Position numbers and translations under genes: made by a program. The notes below the pieces were generated by a model. It saw nothing but the letters and a program-made list of their open reading frames with translations, had not been told where the DNA came from and made no database searches. DNA of 64,000 bases from Thiofilum flexile DSM 14609 (GTDB lineage Bacteria > Pseudomonadota > Gammaproteobacteria > Thiotrichales > Thiotrichaceae), in the NCBI RefSeq assembly GCF_000380185.1, contig NZ_KB904746.1:1-64000 (forward strand), in the 5' to 3' direction. This document shows, piece after piece, positions 42,947-51,649 of the stretch (positions within the stretch are counted from its first letter, which is position 1; every line of letters starts with the position of its first letter).

Positions 42947-43240
42947 TTATCGAGTCCGCAAACCGGATACCAGCCTTGTGACTTAGCTTTATACTAGAGG
43001 CATGAATACCCCTCCTCGAATGAAGTATTGCGAATGTATCAAGCCCTTAGGCCCAGCGATCTCCCTAAATTTTAAGTGGTTTTTTGCAAAAACCTCTTTA
43101 TGGCATCACATTGGTATCAATATAGTTTGTGTATGAATGTAGCAAGGGTACATGGAGCCAATTTTTCACCCACGGTCAGGCTGCACCGCATACTGGCACG
43201 GTCTGTCTGGCATCATTTAATAGGCCAGAGGAGAATGAAA
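42947..43240. other. intergenic region upstream of the lectin gene
   Basis: About 290 bases without a convincing gene. A small perfect hairpin GGTTTTT-TGC-AAAAACC is found at 43078-43094. The frame of the lectin continues upstream through this region but its residues look non-coding. The lectin promoter should lie here. Confidence 0.45.
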
Positions 43241-43669
43241 ATGCTTAAGAAAGCGATAGCCCTAGTTCTCTTATTTTTAATGTCTGCTGTTTTCAATATC
43301 AGTTCCGCCGCCGAAATCACCGGCATAGGGGGCAAGTGCCTTGATGTGACTGATAATAGAACAGCCAATGATACACCGATCATTCTTTGGCAGTGTCATG
43401 GCGGCGCGAACCAAAGCTGGCAATTTGTGAATGGAACTGTCCGAGGAGCGGGAGGTAAATGTCTGGATGTGCAGAGTTTCAAAACTGCTAATGGAACACC
43501 GATTATTCTTTGGACTTGTCACGGAAGAGCCAACCAGCGTTGGTCGCTTGTGAATGGAACTCTCAGAGGGATTGGAGGCAAGTGTCTTGATGTGAGCACG
43601 GCTAATGGAAAATCAATCATTCTTTGGGAATGCCACGGAGGCGCTAATCAGCGCTGGCAGGTTCGGTAG
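43241..43669 (+). CDS. secreted ricin-type beta-trefoil lectin
   Basis: From ATG 43241, with AGAGGAGA about six bases before it, the product has 142 residues. A signal peptide (MLKKAIALVLLFLMSAVFNI, cleaved near SSA-AEI) is followed by three tandem units of about 40 residues: GGKCLDV, then TPIILWQCHG and ANQSWQFVN, with the QxW motif of ricin B-type lectins in each. The three units complete one beta-trefoil. It probably binds galactose-like or other sugars outside the cell. Units are highly alike, so the protein is symmetric. No enzyme domain is attached. Confidence 0.88.
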   Translation: MLKKAIALVLLFLMSAVFNISSAAEITGIGGKCLDVTDNRTANDTPIILWQCHGGANQSWQFVNGTVRGAGGKCLDVQSFKTANGTPIILWTCHGRANQRWSLVNGTLRGIGGKCLDVSTANGKSIILWECHGGANQRWQVR

Positions 43670-43703
43670 ATTCTGCATCAACGTATGGGCATACAACGAC
43701 ATA

Positions 43704-43730
43704 AGCTCAACCTATCAGATAGGTTGAGCT
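43704..43730. terminator. bidirectional hairpin between lectin and PRC-barrel genes
   Basis: Arms AGCTCAACCTATC and GATAGGTTGAGCT are exact reverse complements around one base, so the real loop is three to five bases. It lies between two convergent genes. Confidence 0.65.
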
Positions 43731-43746
43731 ATTAAGTACTTCAGAC

Positions 43747-44256
43747 TTATTTAGTGTAATTAAAGGCAGGCATTTTCTCTAATAATTGTTTTGTTGCCCC
43801 ATCTAATACAATTTTATCACCTTGCATTTGGAAGAATTTAACCGGAATAGCAACTCGATGCTCACCCATTCCTAAAAATCCACCCACTTCTAAAACCGCA
43901 TAAGAAAGAGCAGTATCAGGGGCAATAATTAAATCTTCAACTTCACCCACTTTATCATCTTTCTCATTTACCACTTTTTTATCTAGCAATGACTTTTTAA
44001 CACTCCAACCATTCACCACATTCACAAACTCGGTCACAGACACCCCTGTCAATGAAGCACCCGCTACCGGTGGGGTCGTAGCAGCCGGTGCGGCTTCCGC
44101 TGAAGCAGCCTCTGCTGGAGCGACATCTACGGCTGCCGTTGCTGGAGTGGCCTCTGCTGTAGCAGCAGGGGTTTCATCTGCTGCAGTAGAGACTTGAACC
44201 AAACTAGTTGCCGCGAATAAAACAGCGCTCAATGCTAAAACAAAACGATAACTCAT
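43747..44256 (-). CDS. exported PRC-barrel domain protein
   Basis: The 169 residues comprise a signal peptide (MSYRFVLALSAVLFAATSLV, cleavage near STA-ADE), an Ala/Glu/Pro/Thr-rich linker to about residue 68 and a PRC-barrel domain (NGWSVKKSLLDKKVVNEKDD, then VGEVEDLIIAPDTALSYAVLEVGGFLG and HRVAIPVKFFQ). PRC-barrels are small beta-barrel adaptor modules found in RimM and photosynthetic reaction centres; exported versions of this kind are common and their role is unknown. A good AAGGAG-type site precedes the ATG. It is transcribed alone. Confidence 0.85.
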   Translation of the reverse strand: MSYRFVLALSAVLFAATSLVQVSTAADETPAATAEATPATAAVDVAPAEAASAEAAPAATTPPVAGASLTGVSVTEFVNVVNGWSVKKSLLDKKVVNEKDDKVGEVEDLIIAPDTALSYAVLEVGGFLGMGEHRVAIPVKFFQMQGDKIVLDGATKQLLEKMPAFNYTK

Positions 44257-44572
44257 TGATAAACTCCTTTTATCAAAAATAGTTTAATTAACTTAATACT
44301 CTCCTTTTTCCATATCACACTCTTGCGTTTTTATATTGATAGTGGAGTCGTGAATGGCGGGGGATTTATGGCGTGAGAGATAAAAATAACCCCTAACAGC
44401 CCACCCCTATTCAAGTATAGAAGAGGGTTTATACTTTTTATGGAAAAAATGATCACTGTTAAACCTTTCGCAAAAATCGTAAGTGCTCAGGTATAGGATG
44501 CCCCAAAAGCAACTTGCCCACGCTCCACACAATACGCCATCATACTCACCTCTTTTCTGGGTGTTACTGACT

Positions 44573-45475
44573 ATGGCTGTTGATTATTCTGAATTACGGA
44601 CTATTTTGGATTTTATTCGCTGGGGAGCTAGTCGCTTTCGTGAGGCAGAACTCACCTTTGCGCATGGTATGGCTTCCCCTATTGATGAGGCGGCCTATTT
44701 GGTATTACATACCCTGCACCTACCGATTGATACCCCCTCACTGTACTTCCCTAGCACATTAACCTCTGTCGAGCGTGAGGCGGTGGCTGCCATTATTGAG
44801 GAGCGCATTAGTACCCGCAAACCAGCGGCGTATTTAACCCAAGAAGCTTGGTTTGCAGGCTTACCATTTTATGTAGATGAGCGTGTATTAGTGCCACGCT
44901 CACCTTTAGCCGAATGGATTGAAAAGCAATTTATACCGTGGCTTGATCCTGATCAGGTTACGCGCGTACTCGATCTATGTACGGGTAGCGGCTGCATTGG
45001 GATTGCCTGCTCCTATGCCTTCCCGAATGCGGAAGTAGATCTTAGTGATATTTCTTCAGATGCTTTAGCTGTGGCTCATATCAATATTGAGCGACATGGG
45101 ATGGAGGGGCATGTGGCGGCTATCGAGTCTAATCTATTTGCCCAGTTACAAGGGCAACGTTACGACCTGATTATTAGTAATCCTCCTTATGTCGATGCGG
45201 AAGATATGGCAGTGCTTACACCGGAGTTTCAACATGAGCCAGCGTTGGGTTTAGCGGCGGGTGAGGATGGTTTGGAGATTGTGCATACCATTTTAGCCGA
45301 AGCGAGCCAACATTTAACTGAGCAAGGCATTTTGGTGGTTGAAGTGGGCAATAGCCAAGCCGCTTTAATAAATGCTTATCCCGATTTAGACTTTCATTGG
45401 TTAGAATTTGAACGTGGGGGTGGTGGAATATTTTTACTCACTGCGGAGCAATTAACTCATTATTTTTCCTCATAG
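44573..45475 (+). CDS. prmB: 50S ribosomal protein L3 glutamine methyltransferase
   Basis: From ATG 44573 the product has 300 residues and starts MAVDYSELRTILDFIRWGAS, the usual beginning of PrmB. In-frame starts at 44483 and 44498 would add a 25-30 residue tail not seen in the family, though AGGTATAGG precedes 44498. Motifs: LVPRSPLAEWI, the SAM loop LDLCTGSGCIGIA (about residue 140 of the shorter form), and the catalytic NPPYVDAEDM. The enzyme methylates the Gln of ribosomal protein L3 within a GGQ-like context. Length and spacing are standard. Confidence 0.9.
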   Translation: MAVDYSELRTILDFIRWGASRFREAELTFAHGMASPIDEAAYLVLHTLHLPIDTPSLYFPSTLTSVEREAVAAIIEERISTRKPAAYLTQEAWFAGLPFYVDERVLVPRSPLAEWIEKQFIPWLDPDQVTRVLDLCTGSGCIGIACSYAFPNAEVDLSDISSDALAVAHINIERHGMEGHVAAIESNLFAQLQGQRYDLIISNPPYVDAEDMAVLTPEFQHEPALGLAAGEDGLEIVHTILAEASQHLTEQGILVVEVGNSQAALINAYPDLDFHWLEFERGGGGIFLLTAEQLTHYFSS

Positions 45476-45640
45476 TAAGGTGCTTTATAGACACATCTAG
45501 GTATTTTATTGGGGAGATTAGGTGTGTATAAACTTTAATCAATCGCTATACTTCTGCTCATTCCACTCTACACTCAATAAAATTTACGTGTAATGTAATG
45601 ATGCAATGAATGCTTTAACTCAGGAACGGAGTACTTCTAT

Positions 45641-47275
45641 ATGACCGATACTAACCTGCAACGGATTGACGCTAAATTAGCTGAGTTTGCTCGCGACCCG
45701 ATTGCTTTTATGAATACCCTCCCCCAGAAAATGGATGGTGATGGTAATCCTATTTTGGCACCTAGTTTATTTGATGCGGCAGCCATTGAAGCAGAAGACT
45801 ATGTCAATGCCCGTGATACCCTACGCGCGGGTTTCTTACACGTTAATGATACTAGCCGTGCGCCTATTGCCTCGCATGATCGCCCCGAAAACTTAGTCGA
45901 CTCAGTGCGCTATACCTCACTTCAAGCCATTGCAGACGCCAACCTGAGCAAAGGTCGCTTAAAAGAATCACCTTGGTCAGATGATTACTGGGCGATTTAT
46001 AAGGGGATATTAGCGTGGCGTTATGCCGATCCTAATTTCCCAGAATCTACCGACTGGGATAAAAACCGCCAGTATAGTGTAAATAACCCAGCTAGCACGA
46101 TTTTAGCCAGCGGTAATGCGAATGCGATTGATCTGCTTTCACCGGCTGAAAAATATGATGCCTTAGTCGGCGATACCACCTTTAGTTTAACTCAATACAT
46201 GTGGCGCTCCGGGCGTAGCTATTATGAGCAATATGGCAAAGTAGAAACATGGATGGGAATTTGCCACGGTTGGGCACCCGCCGCTTTTATGCTGGCACGC
46301 CCCCAAAACGCCATTACGGTCAAAGCCCCCAATGGGGTTAATCTCAATTTTTACCCTGCCGATATTAAAGCTCTCGCCTCCTTATTATGGGCGAATGCTG
46401 CGGGAGATACGCGCTTTATTGGTGGACGTTGTAATGATAAAGATCCAGCAAAAGATCCTATTACCGGACGCTCTATCTCGTCTGACTGTTTTGATACGAA
46501 TCCGGGGACTTGGCATTTAGCGGTTGTCAATCAGATAGGGGTTGCTCAACGTAGTTTTGTGTTGGATGTGACCTATGACTATGAAGTCTGGAATCAACCC
46601 TGCTTTAGCTACGAATATCGTTATTTCAATCCTCAAACCAATAAGAGCACGAATGTACTCTCTGACGCCATTGTAAAACTCACTGATTTTACACAGGATA
46701 AATTTAAAAAATATCGCAGCAGCAAAGCCACCCATTTGGTTGGGGTAGCCATGACGGTCAGCTATGTGGTGGAAACCAAACCCACTCATCGTGAAACCGA
46801 TCAACCCCGCTTTGATGTGATTCAGTCGGTAGAGTATTTATATGATCTCGAACTAGACAGCAGCGGAAATATTATTGGTGGTGAGTGGTATCAAAACCGT
46901 CATCCTGACTTTTTATGGACAGCTCCGGTAAAAAGCCGCTCGACCACCACCTTTGACCGCCAAGCCACGGGAGAATGGGATACCGATCAAGTGATTCCGG
47001 CGACATGGCGAGCAGCGGCTAAGGCAGCCTCTCAATCTCAGGGTGCGCCTTTAGCAGCGATTGTGGAGCATTTAATTCGTTTTTCTAATGCTAGTATTCA
47101 ACAGCCCACACCCGCGCCAACGCCTGTACCAAGTCCGGTTCCTAATCCAACCCCAACACCTGTTCCTGCTCCCGTACCGAATCCTACACCGCGCCCCGCG
47201 CCAACACCCACCCCTAGCCCAACTTCTAGTGGCTCATGGTTGATGGATTTCTTACGGCGCTTATTCGGACGCTAG
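45641..47275 (+). CDS. transglutaminase-elicitor-like protein with Pro-rich tail
   Basis: The 544 residues resemble the transglutaminase elicitor family (GP42 of Phytophthora and bacterial relatives). The probable catalytic Cys is in MGICHGWAPAAFML (about residue 210), with the His in NPGTWHLAVVNQ (about 290) and DVTYDYEVWNQP shortly after, fitting a Cys-His-Asp protease-like fold. The last 60 residues are a Pro-rich PTPVP repeat followed by GSWLMDFLRRLFGR. No signal peptide is present. Such enzymes crosslink proteins by joining Gln and Lys. AACGGAG precedes the ATG. Activity is inferred from the motif only. Confidence 0.75.
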   Translation: MTDTNLQRIDAKLAEFARDPIAFMNTLPQKMDGDGNPILAPSLFDAAAIEAEDYVNARDTLRAGFLHVNDTSRAPIASHDRPENLVDSVRYTSLQAIADANLSKGRLKESPWSDDYWAIYKGILAWRYADPNFPESTDWDKNRQYSVNNPASTILASGNANAIDLLSPAEKYDALVGDTTFSLTQYMWRSGRSYYEQYGKVETWMGICHGWAPAAFMLARPQNAITVKAPNGVNLNFYPADIKALASLLWANAAGDTRFIGGRCNDKDPAKDPITGRSISSDCFDTNPGTWHLAVVNQIGVAQRSFVLDVTYDYEVWNQPCFSYEYRYFNPQTNKSTNVLSDAIVKLTDFTQDKFKKYRSSKATHLVGVAMTVSYVVETKPTHRETDQPRFDVIQSVEYLYDLELDSSGNIIGGEWYQNRHPDFLWTAPVKSRSTTTFDRQATGEWDTDQVIPATWRAAAKAASQSQGAPLAAIVEHLIRFSNASIQQPTPAPTPVPSPVPNPTPTPVPAPVPNPTPRPAPTPTPSPTSSGSWLMDFLRRLFGR

Positions 47276-47298
47276 GCATTAACTCATGCTTTATCATT

Positions 47299-47320
47299 AA
47301 GGCAGCTATTAGGCTGCTTT
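47299..47320. terminator. weak hairpin between convergent genes
   Basis: Stem AAGGCAGC / GCTGCTTT (with one mismatch) around a short loop, overlapping the stop codon of the CHAT-like gene. Only a weak T-run follows on the plus strand. Confidence 0.4.
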
Positions 47321-49039
47321 AATGAGATTCGCCATACTAGGCTCTCCATAACACTCAAACCCCAGCCACTCATTACCTTTTTGTCCGGCTACCACCCAAA
47401 TGGTTTTCCGCGCTTCAAATACCGCTGCCCCTACCTCCTTATCCGCCGCTAAGGCTTGATAAAAACTGCGTAACCATATCTTACTCGCCTGTGGTATGAG
47501 CTTTTGTCGATTGACTACTAAAGTCTGCGCCCCTGCCTGCAACCACGCATAAATTAAAGGCGGTAGTAATACCTCTAATTCAGCCGTTTCATTGCTAAGC
47601 TCTAAGATAACTAAACTAGGTGCCTGACGTATTTGAGCAATATCACTCAGGCTCATAACCAACTCTTGAGACACAGCTAAGTAAGGTTGCTTAGCAGAAC
47701 CTCCCACATGCCCCGTCCAATGCAGCATCGAGTAATCACCTGTATGTAAAGCACAAAAAATCTTTTCGGTGGCTTCTAGGCTTAGCTCATGGGCTACCCA
47801 ATCATCCGGTAAGATATTACGCACGGTAAGCGCTTGCTCACTCTCGCCTATAGCCAGTAAACCTTGCTCCTTATTTACAGGCTCACCATCATGCCTAGGT
47901 ATATCTATTAACTGCCGCACCACAGCGACTTGCAGCCCCAAAGCTAAGCTATTCGCCTCTTGTAAACGCTCCCACTGTACGCTCAAAGTACTTTGATCAA
48001 GCTGCACAATCACATTACTACCACTCAACCACTGGGCGCGAGCTGAGGTGGGTAATAAGCTCAAAGTAGGTAAGACTCGCTCCACGCCACTAGGCACGCG
48101 TGGCAAAGCACTAGCACTTAAATCCCAGCGCATCCACCAGCCTTGATTATTACTTGGCGGTTTAGTCACAGGGGTAGTACTCGGTAATTGCTGCAAATAT
48201 TCAGCTAAAACAAATTCACTGGCATACTCGGCTTGCTTGGTTAATTTAAACAATAGATCACTGGCCTCTAAGGCACGCCATGGATCAATTTCAATGATTT
48301 CTATTTGCCAACGATGGGGTAATTGCTGCTCTTGTAAACGCTGACTCGCCGCACGAATACCTAGTAATAAACTACTCAGTACTTGCTCTAAGGTCAGCGT
48401 CGGCGCTTGAGCACCAATTAATAAAGTGCTTAATTGCCAAACTTGCTCTGTATTGGGTAATACCTCTGGATGGCGGGTGTAACGTAATAATCCTTGCGCA
48501 TAGGTGCTGGCTAGCTCATGAGCATCTAATTGCCCCGCCGCCCCTAACCCTAACACTAAAGCCCCACAGGGTTTCAAGGAGCGGTCGATTACTAGGGTGC
48601 TGCTGCCTACGCTGCCCGCATAAATGCCTAATTGCTGCCATTGAGTGAGTTGCCCTTTGAGGCATTGATCGAGTATTGCCTCTGCCCCACTAATCACATC
48701 CTGCTGATAATGTCCTACCGCTACCGGATAAATACTCGTGCTAAGACTGCCTAAGCGTAGATAAATCTCACCCCGTAGAGTGGGCAGTAATCTAGCATCA
48801 AGAGTATGAGTAATTGGAGCGAGGGTGGGAGTATTTGCTAATGGCTCTAGCGCTGAGGGATCGGAGGTGGTGGTAGTGGGTATATCATTAGCGGTATGCT
48901 CTATCCTAGGTATAGTGGTTTCACTCGGATTAAGCGATATTTCATTTATTGGCACGCTATCGGGCACTATAGTAGTCTTGGGTTTGAGCCACTGACTGAT
49001 ACGTTGCCATAGCGTATCCATCCATGCATTAACTTGCAT
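47309..49039 (-). CDS. CHAT-like protein lacking the catalytic cysteine
   Basis: A 576-residue cytoplasmic protein. The N-terminal 90 residues are low-complexity (Thr/Pro/Ser). The middle has LVLGLGAAGQLDAHELASTYAQGLLRY, a block often found before CHAT domains. The C-terminal 150 residues resemble a CHAT (caspase HetF-associated) protease domain: the His block is LHWTGHV, but the usual LSACxT at the catalytic Cys is LELSNETAE, with Asn in place of Cys. It is therefore probably inactive as a protease. Its ATG overlaps the tadA stop codon, so translation is coupled to tadA. Confidence 0.78.
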   Translation of the reverse strand: MQVNAWMDTLWQRISQWLKPKTTIVPDSVPINEISLNPSETTIPRIEHTANDIPTTTTSDPSALEPLANTPTLAPITHTLDARLLPTLRGEIYLRLGSLSTSIYPVAVGHYQQDVISGAEAILDQCLKGQLTQWQQLGIYAGSVGSSTLVIDRSLKPCGALVLGLGAAGQLDAHELASTYAQGLLRYTRHPEVLPNTEQVWQLSTLLIGAQAPTLTLEQVLSSLLLGIRAASQRLQEQQLPHRWQIEIIEIDPWRALEASDLLFKLTKQAEYASEFVLAEYLQQLPSTTPVTKPPSNNQGWWMRWDLSASALPRVPSGVERVLPTLSLLPTSARAQWLSGSNVIVQLDQSTLSVQWERLQEANSLALGLQVAVVRQLIDIPRHDGEPVNKEQGLLAIGESEQALTVRNILPDDWVAHELSLEATEKIFCALHTGDYSMLHWTGHVGGSAKQPYLAVSQELVMSLSDIAQIRQAPSLVILELSNETAELEVLLPPLIYAWLQAGAQTLVVNRQKLIPQASKIWLRSFYQALAADKEVGAAVFEARKTIWVVAGQKGNEWLGFECYGEPSMANLIKAA

Positions 49040-49511
49040 CTCGTTTACCCTTTTGTATTAAACGCCGCTCGCGAAAAAAGGCTTGTAATTGTGCGGCACA
49101 TTGTTCTTGCATAAGCCCCCCTTGCACACTGATGCGATGATTATGTGCTTCATTTGGAATCAGTTGAAAAACCGATCCCGCTGCCCCCGTTTTAGGGTCA
49201 AATGCACCAAATACCACCCGCTCTACACGGGCATGAATCAAGGCACCCGCACACATCACACAAGGTTCTAAAGTGACATAAAGTGTAGTATAGGGGAGGC
49301 GATAATTTTGCCGTACTAAGCCTGCTGCACGTAATGCTACCATTTCAGCATGAGCACTCGGATCATGAGTACTGATGACTTGATTAAACCCGGTAGCTAG
49401 CAGTTGATTATCCGCTACCAATACCGCCCCGACGGGAACCTCACCTTGCGCTTGAGCCTGAGATGCCAGCTCATAGGCTAACTGCATCCAGCTCAAATCC
49501 TGCTCAAGCAT
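49029..49511 (-). CDS. tadA: tRNA-specific adenosine deaminase
   Basis: From ATG 49511 the protein has 160 residues and begins MLEQDLSWMQLAYELASQAQ. It has the deaminase zinc site: HAEMVAL (His and catalytic Glu) and PCVMCAGAL (two Cys), plus VPVGAVLV and the FNQVISTHDPSAHAE loop. TadA converts adenosine 34 of tRNA-Arg(ACG) to inosine. The start overlaps the end of the ThiF-type gene by 8 bases and the stop overlaps the next ATG by 11 bases, so three genes are tightly coupled. A longer frame reaching upstream into the previous gene is not needed. Confidence 0.93.
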   Translation of the reverse strand: MLEQDLSWMQLAYELASQAQAQGEVPVGAVLVADNQLLATGFNQVISTHDPSAHAEMVALRAAGLVRQNYRLPYTTLYVTLEPCVMCAGALIHARVERVVFGAFDPKTGAAGSVFQLIPNEAHNHRISVQGGLMQEQCAAQLQAFFRERRLIQKGKRDAS

Positions 49512-50289
49512 GCGGCACTCCACAGACCCTACACTGCGGATTTTTAGGTAATACAATACTATGCCATTCCATAGCAAGTGCATCTAATAATAAAACACGC
49601 CCCACCAATCCCTTACCCGCGCCCGTGAGTAGCTTAATGACCTCTAAGGCTTGGGTACTACCAATCATACCCAGCAAAGGAGAGATAACCCCATTCACAC
49701 TACAAGCCTGCTCAACCTCAGTGAGTTCACCATAAAAACAATGATAACAAGGGCTATCCGGCTTACGACTATCAAATACACTCACCTGCCCCTCCCAACG
49801 AATCGCAGCCCCCGAAACCAAAGGTTTTTGCGTCTGTACACAAGCACGATTAATCAAAAAGCGCGTGCTGAGATTATCGGTACAGTCCACCACAATATCA
49901 GCCTGTTGCGCTAACTGGATTAAGCCCTCTTCACTCAAAGCACGCGGAATCAGCTCTAGCTCCACCGTAGGATTTAAGGCCGTGAGTTGAATCGCGGCGG
50001 ACTCGACCTTAAACATGCCAATACGCTCGGTGGTATGCACAATCTGACGTTGTAAATTAGTTAGCTCCACCTGATCGGGGTCGACCAAGATCAACCGCCC
50101 AATACCACTACTGGCTAAATACATCGAAACCACTGAACCTAAGCCACCTAAGCCAATAATAATCACAGTGGCTTTAAGCAATGCTTGTTGCCCTTTAATG
50201 TCAATTTGCGGCAGCATAATCTGGCGACTATAGCGCAGTAACTCTTCATCAGCACTCAGGCTATCAGCAGTAGGTAAATCGTGTGGCAT
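49504..50289 (-). CDS. moeB: MoeB/ThiF-family E1-like adenylyltransferase
   Basis: The 261-residue protein has the nucleotide-binding loop IIGLGGLGSVVSMYLASSGIG (core GLGGLGS, about residue 43), LTNLQRQIVHT with the conserved Arg, VDCTDNLSTRFLIN, and two CxxC pairs (CYHC and CRVC) that bind structural zinc. It activates the C-terminal Gly of MoaD- or ThiS-like sulfur carriers with ATP. MoeB is preferred over ThiF because of the length and zinc pairs, but the two cannot be fully separated by eye. It is the first gene of the tadA/CHAT-like operon. Confidence 0.87.
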   Translation of the reverse strand: MPHDLPTADSLSADEELLRYSRQIMLPQIDIKGQQALLKATVIIIGLGGLGSVVSMYLASSGIGRLILVDPDQVELTNLQRQIVHTTERIGMFKVESAAIQLTALNPTVELELIPRALSEEGLIQLAQQADIVVDCTDNLSTRFLINRACVQTQKPLVSGAAIRWEGQVSVFDSRKPDSPCYHCFYGELTEVEQACSVNGVISPLLGMIGSTQALEVIKLLTGAGKGLVGRVLLLDALAMEWHSIVLPKNPQCRVCGVPHA

Positions 50290-50419
50290 GGCTAATCATC
50301 TACGTTAAAAGGTTAAGGAATACGATCATAGTACGCATCTTAATGGACTATTTTAACGCATCGCACAACAATAGGATGATTTTTATAGGTGGGAAATGAA
50401 GTCCCTTGTGAAAGTAGTA

Positions 50420-50525
50420 GCCCCCCTCTCGATCTCCCCCTTTGCAGAGGGAGAAGTCAAACTAGCCCCTCACCTCACTAGGAAGAAGCTCCCTCACCTA
50501 CTAAGGAGAGAGCCGGGGTGGGGTC
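50420..50525. repeat. intergenic G+C-rich inverted-repeat element
   Basis: Between moeB and fba about 105 bases carry repeated CCCCTC/CTCCC-type words, including CTCCCCCTTTGCAGAGGGAG and a GAGAGAGCCGGGGTGGGG end that pairs partly with CCCCTCTC at the other end. The arrangement resembles miniature interspersed elements seen in many bacterial genomes. Other copies are not seen in this window. Confidence 0.5.
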
Positions 50526-50535
50526 TAAATGCTTA

Positions 50536-51600
50536 TTAGTTAACTTTAGGCGTTAACGCGCCTGAAGCATAACGCTTAAACATCGTTTCCAAAGAGACAG
50601 GCTTAATTTTAGAGGCCTGACCTGCACTACCAAAGGCTTCGTAACGTGCCTTACAAATCTCTTTCATGGCCTGAGTAGAGACTTTTAGGTATTTACGCGG
50701 GTCAAAATTTTTACGATCTTCCGCCAGCATACGTCGTATAGACCCAGTGGAAGCCATGCGTAAATCGGTATCAATATTGACCTTACGCACTCCATACTTA
50801 ATGCCTTCGACAATTTCGTCGACTGGCACGCCATAGGTTTGCCCCATATCGCCGCCATAGTTATTAATAATTTCAAGCCACTCTTGGGGGACTGAAGAGG
50901 AGCCATGCATCACTAAATGTACACTAGGAATACGTTCGTGAATTTCTTTAACCCGATCAATGCGGAGTACTTTACCAGTTGGCTTTTGGGTGAATTTATA
51001 AGCCCCATGTGAAGTACCAATGGCAATGGCTAAAGCATCGACTCCGGTTTTTTTCACAAAATCAGCCGCTTCTTCGGGATCAGTTAACAGCATAGAATGA
51101 TCCAGTTGCCCCTCAGCCCCATGACCATCCTCTTCTCCCATCATACCCGTCTCTAATGAGCCTAGGCAGCCTAGTTCCCCCTCCACCGACACGCCACAGG
51201 CATGGGCTAACTCCACCACCTTTCTAGTTACTTCGACATTATAGTCATAACTCGAAGGTGTCTTAGCATCCGCCATTAAAGAACCGTCCATCATCACAGA
51301 CGAAAAGCCCGACTGAATAGAACGGAAACAAACCGCAGGCTCTGCACCATGATCCTGATGCATACACAAAGGAATATGTGGATACATTTCCATCGCCGCT
51401 AAGATCAAATGGCGCAGAAAAGGCTCGCCTGCATAAGAGCGTGCCCCTGCTGACCCTTGCAGAATAACGGGTGAATTGGTTTCATCCGCCGCCTGCATAA
51501 TGGCCTGTACCTGCTCCATATTATTCACATTAAAGGCTGGCATACCGTAGCCATGCTCAGCCGCATGGTCTAGCAACTGACGCAATGAAATTAATGCCAT
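50536..51600 (-). CDS. fba: class II fructose-1,6-bisphosphate aldolase
   Basis: The 354-residue enzyme is of the Calvin-cycle (CbbA) class II type: [14 protein letters not shown] at the start, zinc-binding CMHQDHG (about residue 80), [15 protein letters not shown] (about 134), [12 protein letters not shown] and NIDTDLRMA. It cleaves or forms fructose 1,6-bisphosphate using Zn. It is the last gene in a same-strand run tkt-gap-pgk-pyk-fba, 49 bases after pyk, so it may be co-transcribed with it. A GGAG-like site precedes the ATG. Role in both glycolysis and carbon fixation is possible. Confidence 0.95.
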   Translation of the reverse strand: MALISLRQLLDHAAEHGYGMPAFNVNNMEQVQAIMQAADETNSPVILQGSAGARSYAGEPFLRHLILAAMEMYPHIPLCMHQDHGAEPAVCFRSIQSGFSSVMMDGSLMADAKTPSSYDYNVEVTRKVVELAHACGVSVEGELGCLGSLETGMMGEEDGHGAEGQLDHSMLLTDPEEAADFVKKTGVDALAIAIGTSHGAYKFTQKPTGKVLRIDRVKEIHERIPSVHLVMHGSSSVPQEWLEIINNYGGDMGQTYGVPVDEIVEGIKYGVRKVNIDTDLRMASTGSIRRMLAEDRKNFDPRKYLKVSTQAMKEICKARYEAFGSAGQASKIKPVSLETMFKRYASGALTPKVN

Positions 51601-51649
51601 GACGTGTCTCCTCAGACTAGTAGAGTATTAAACCTAGCTCATTGGAGTT

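Noticed and set aside
43076-43240. N-terminal extension of the lectin frame
   Set aside because: A clear ribosome binding site and signal peptide begin at 43241; the upstream residues look non-coding.
49512-49583. Longer tadA start 24 codons upstream
   Set aside because: It would overlap the moeB-like gene by about 80 bases, and the extra residues do not resemble TadA; ATG 49511 overlaps by only 8 bases.
47309-50289. Reading the moeB/thiF-tadA-CHAT-like operon as an anti-phage ubiquitin-like defence system
   Set aside because: The E1-like protein has the length and zinc pairs of MoeB, no ubiquitin-like or JAB gene is present, and tadA is housekeeping; kept only as a coupling curiosity.
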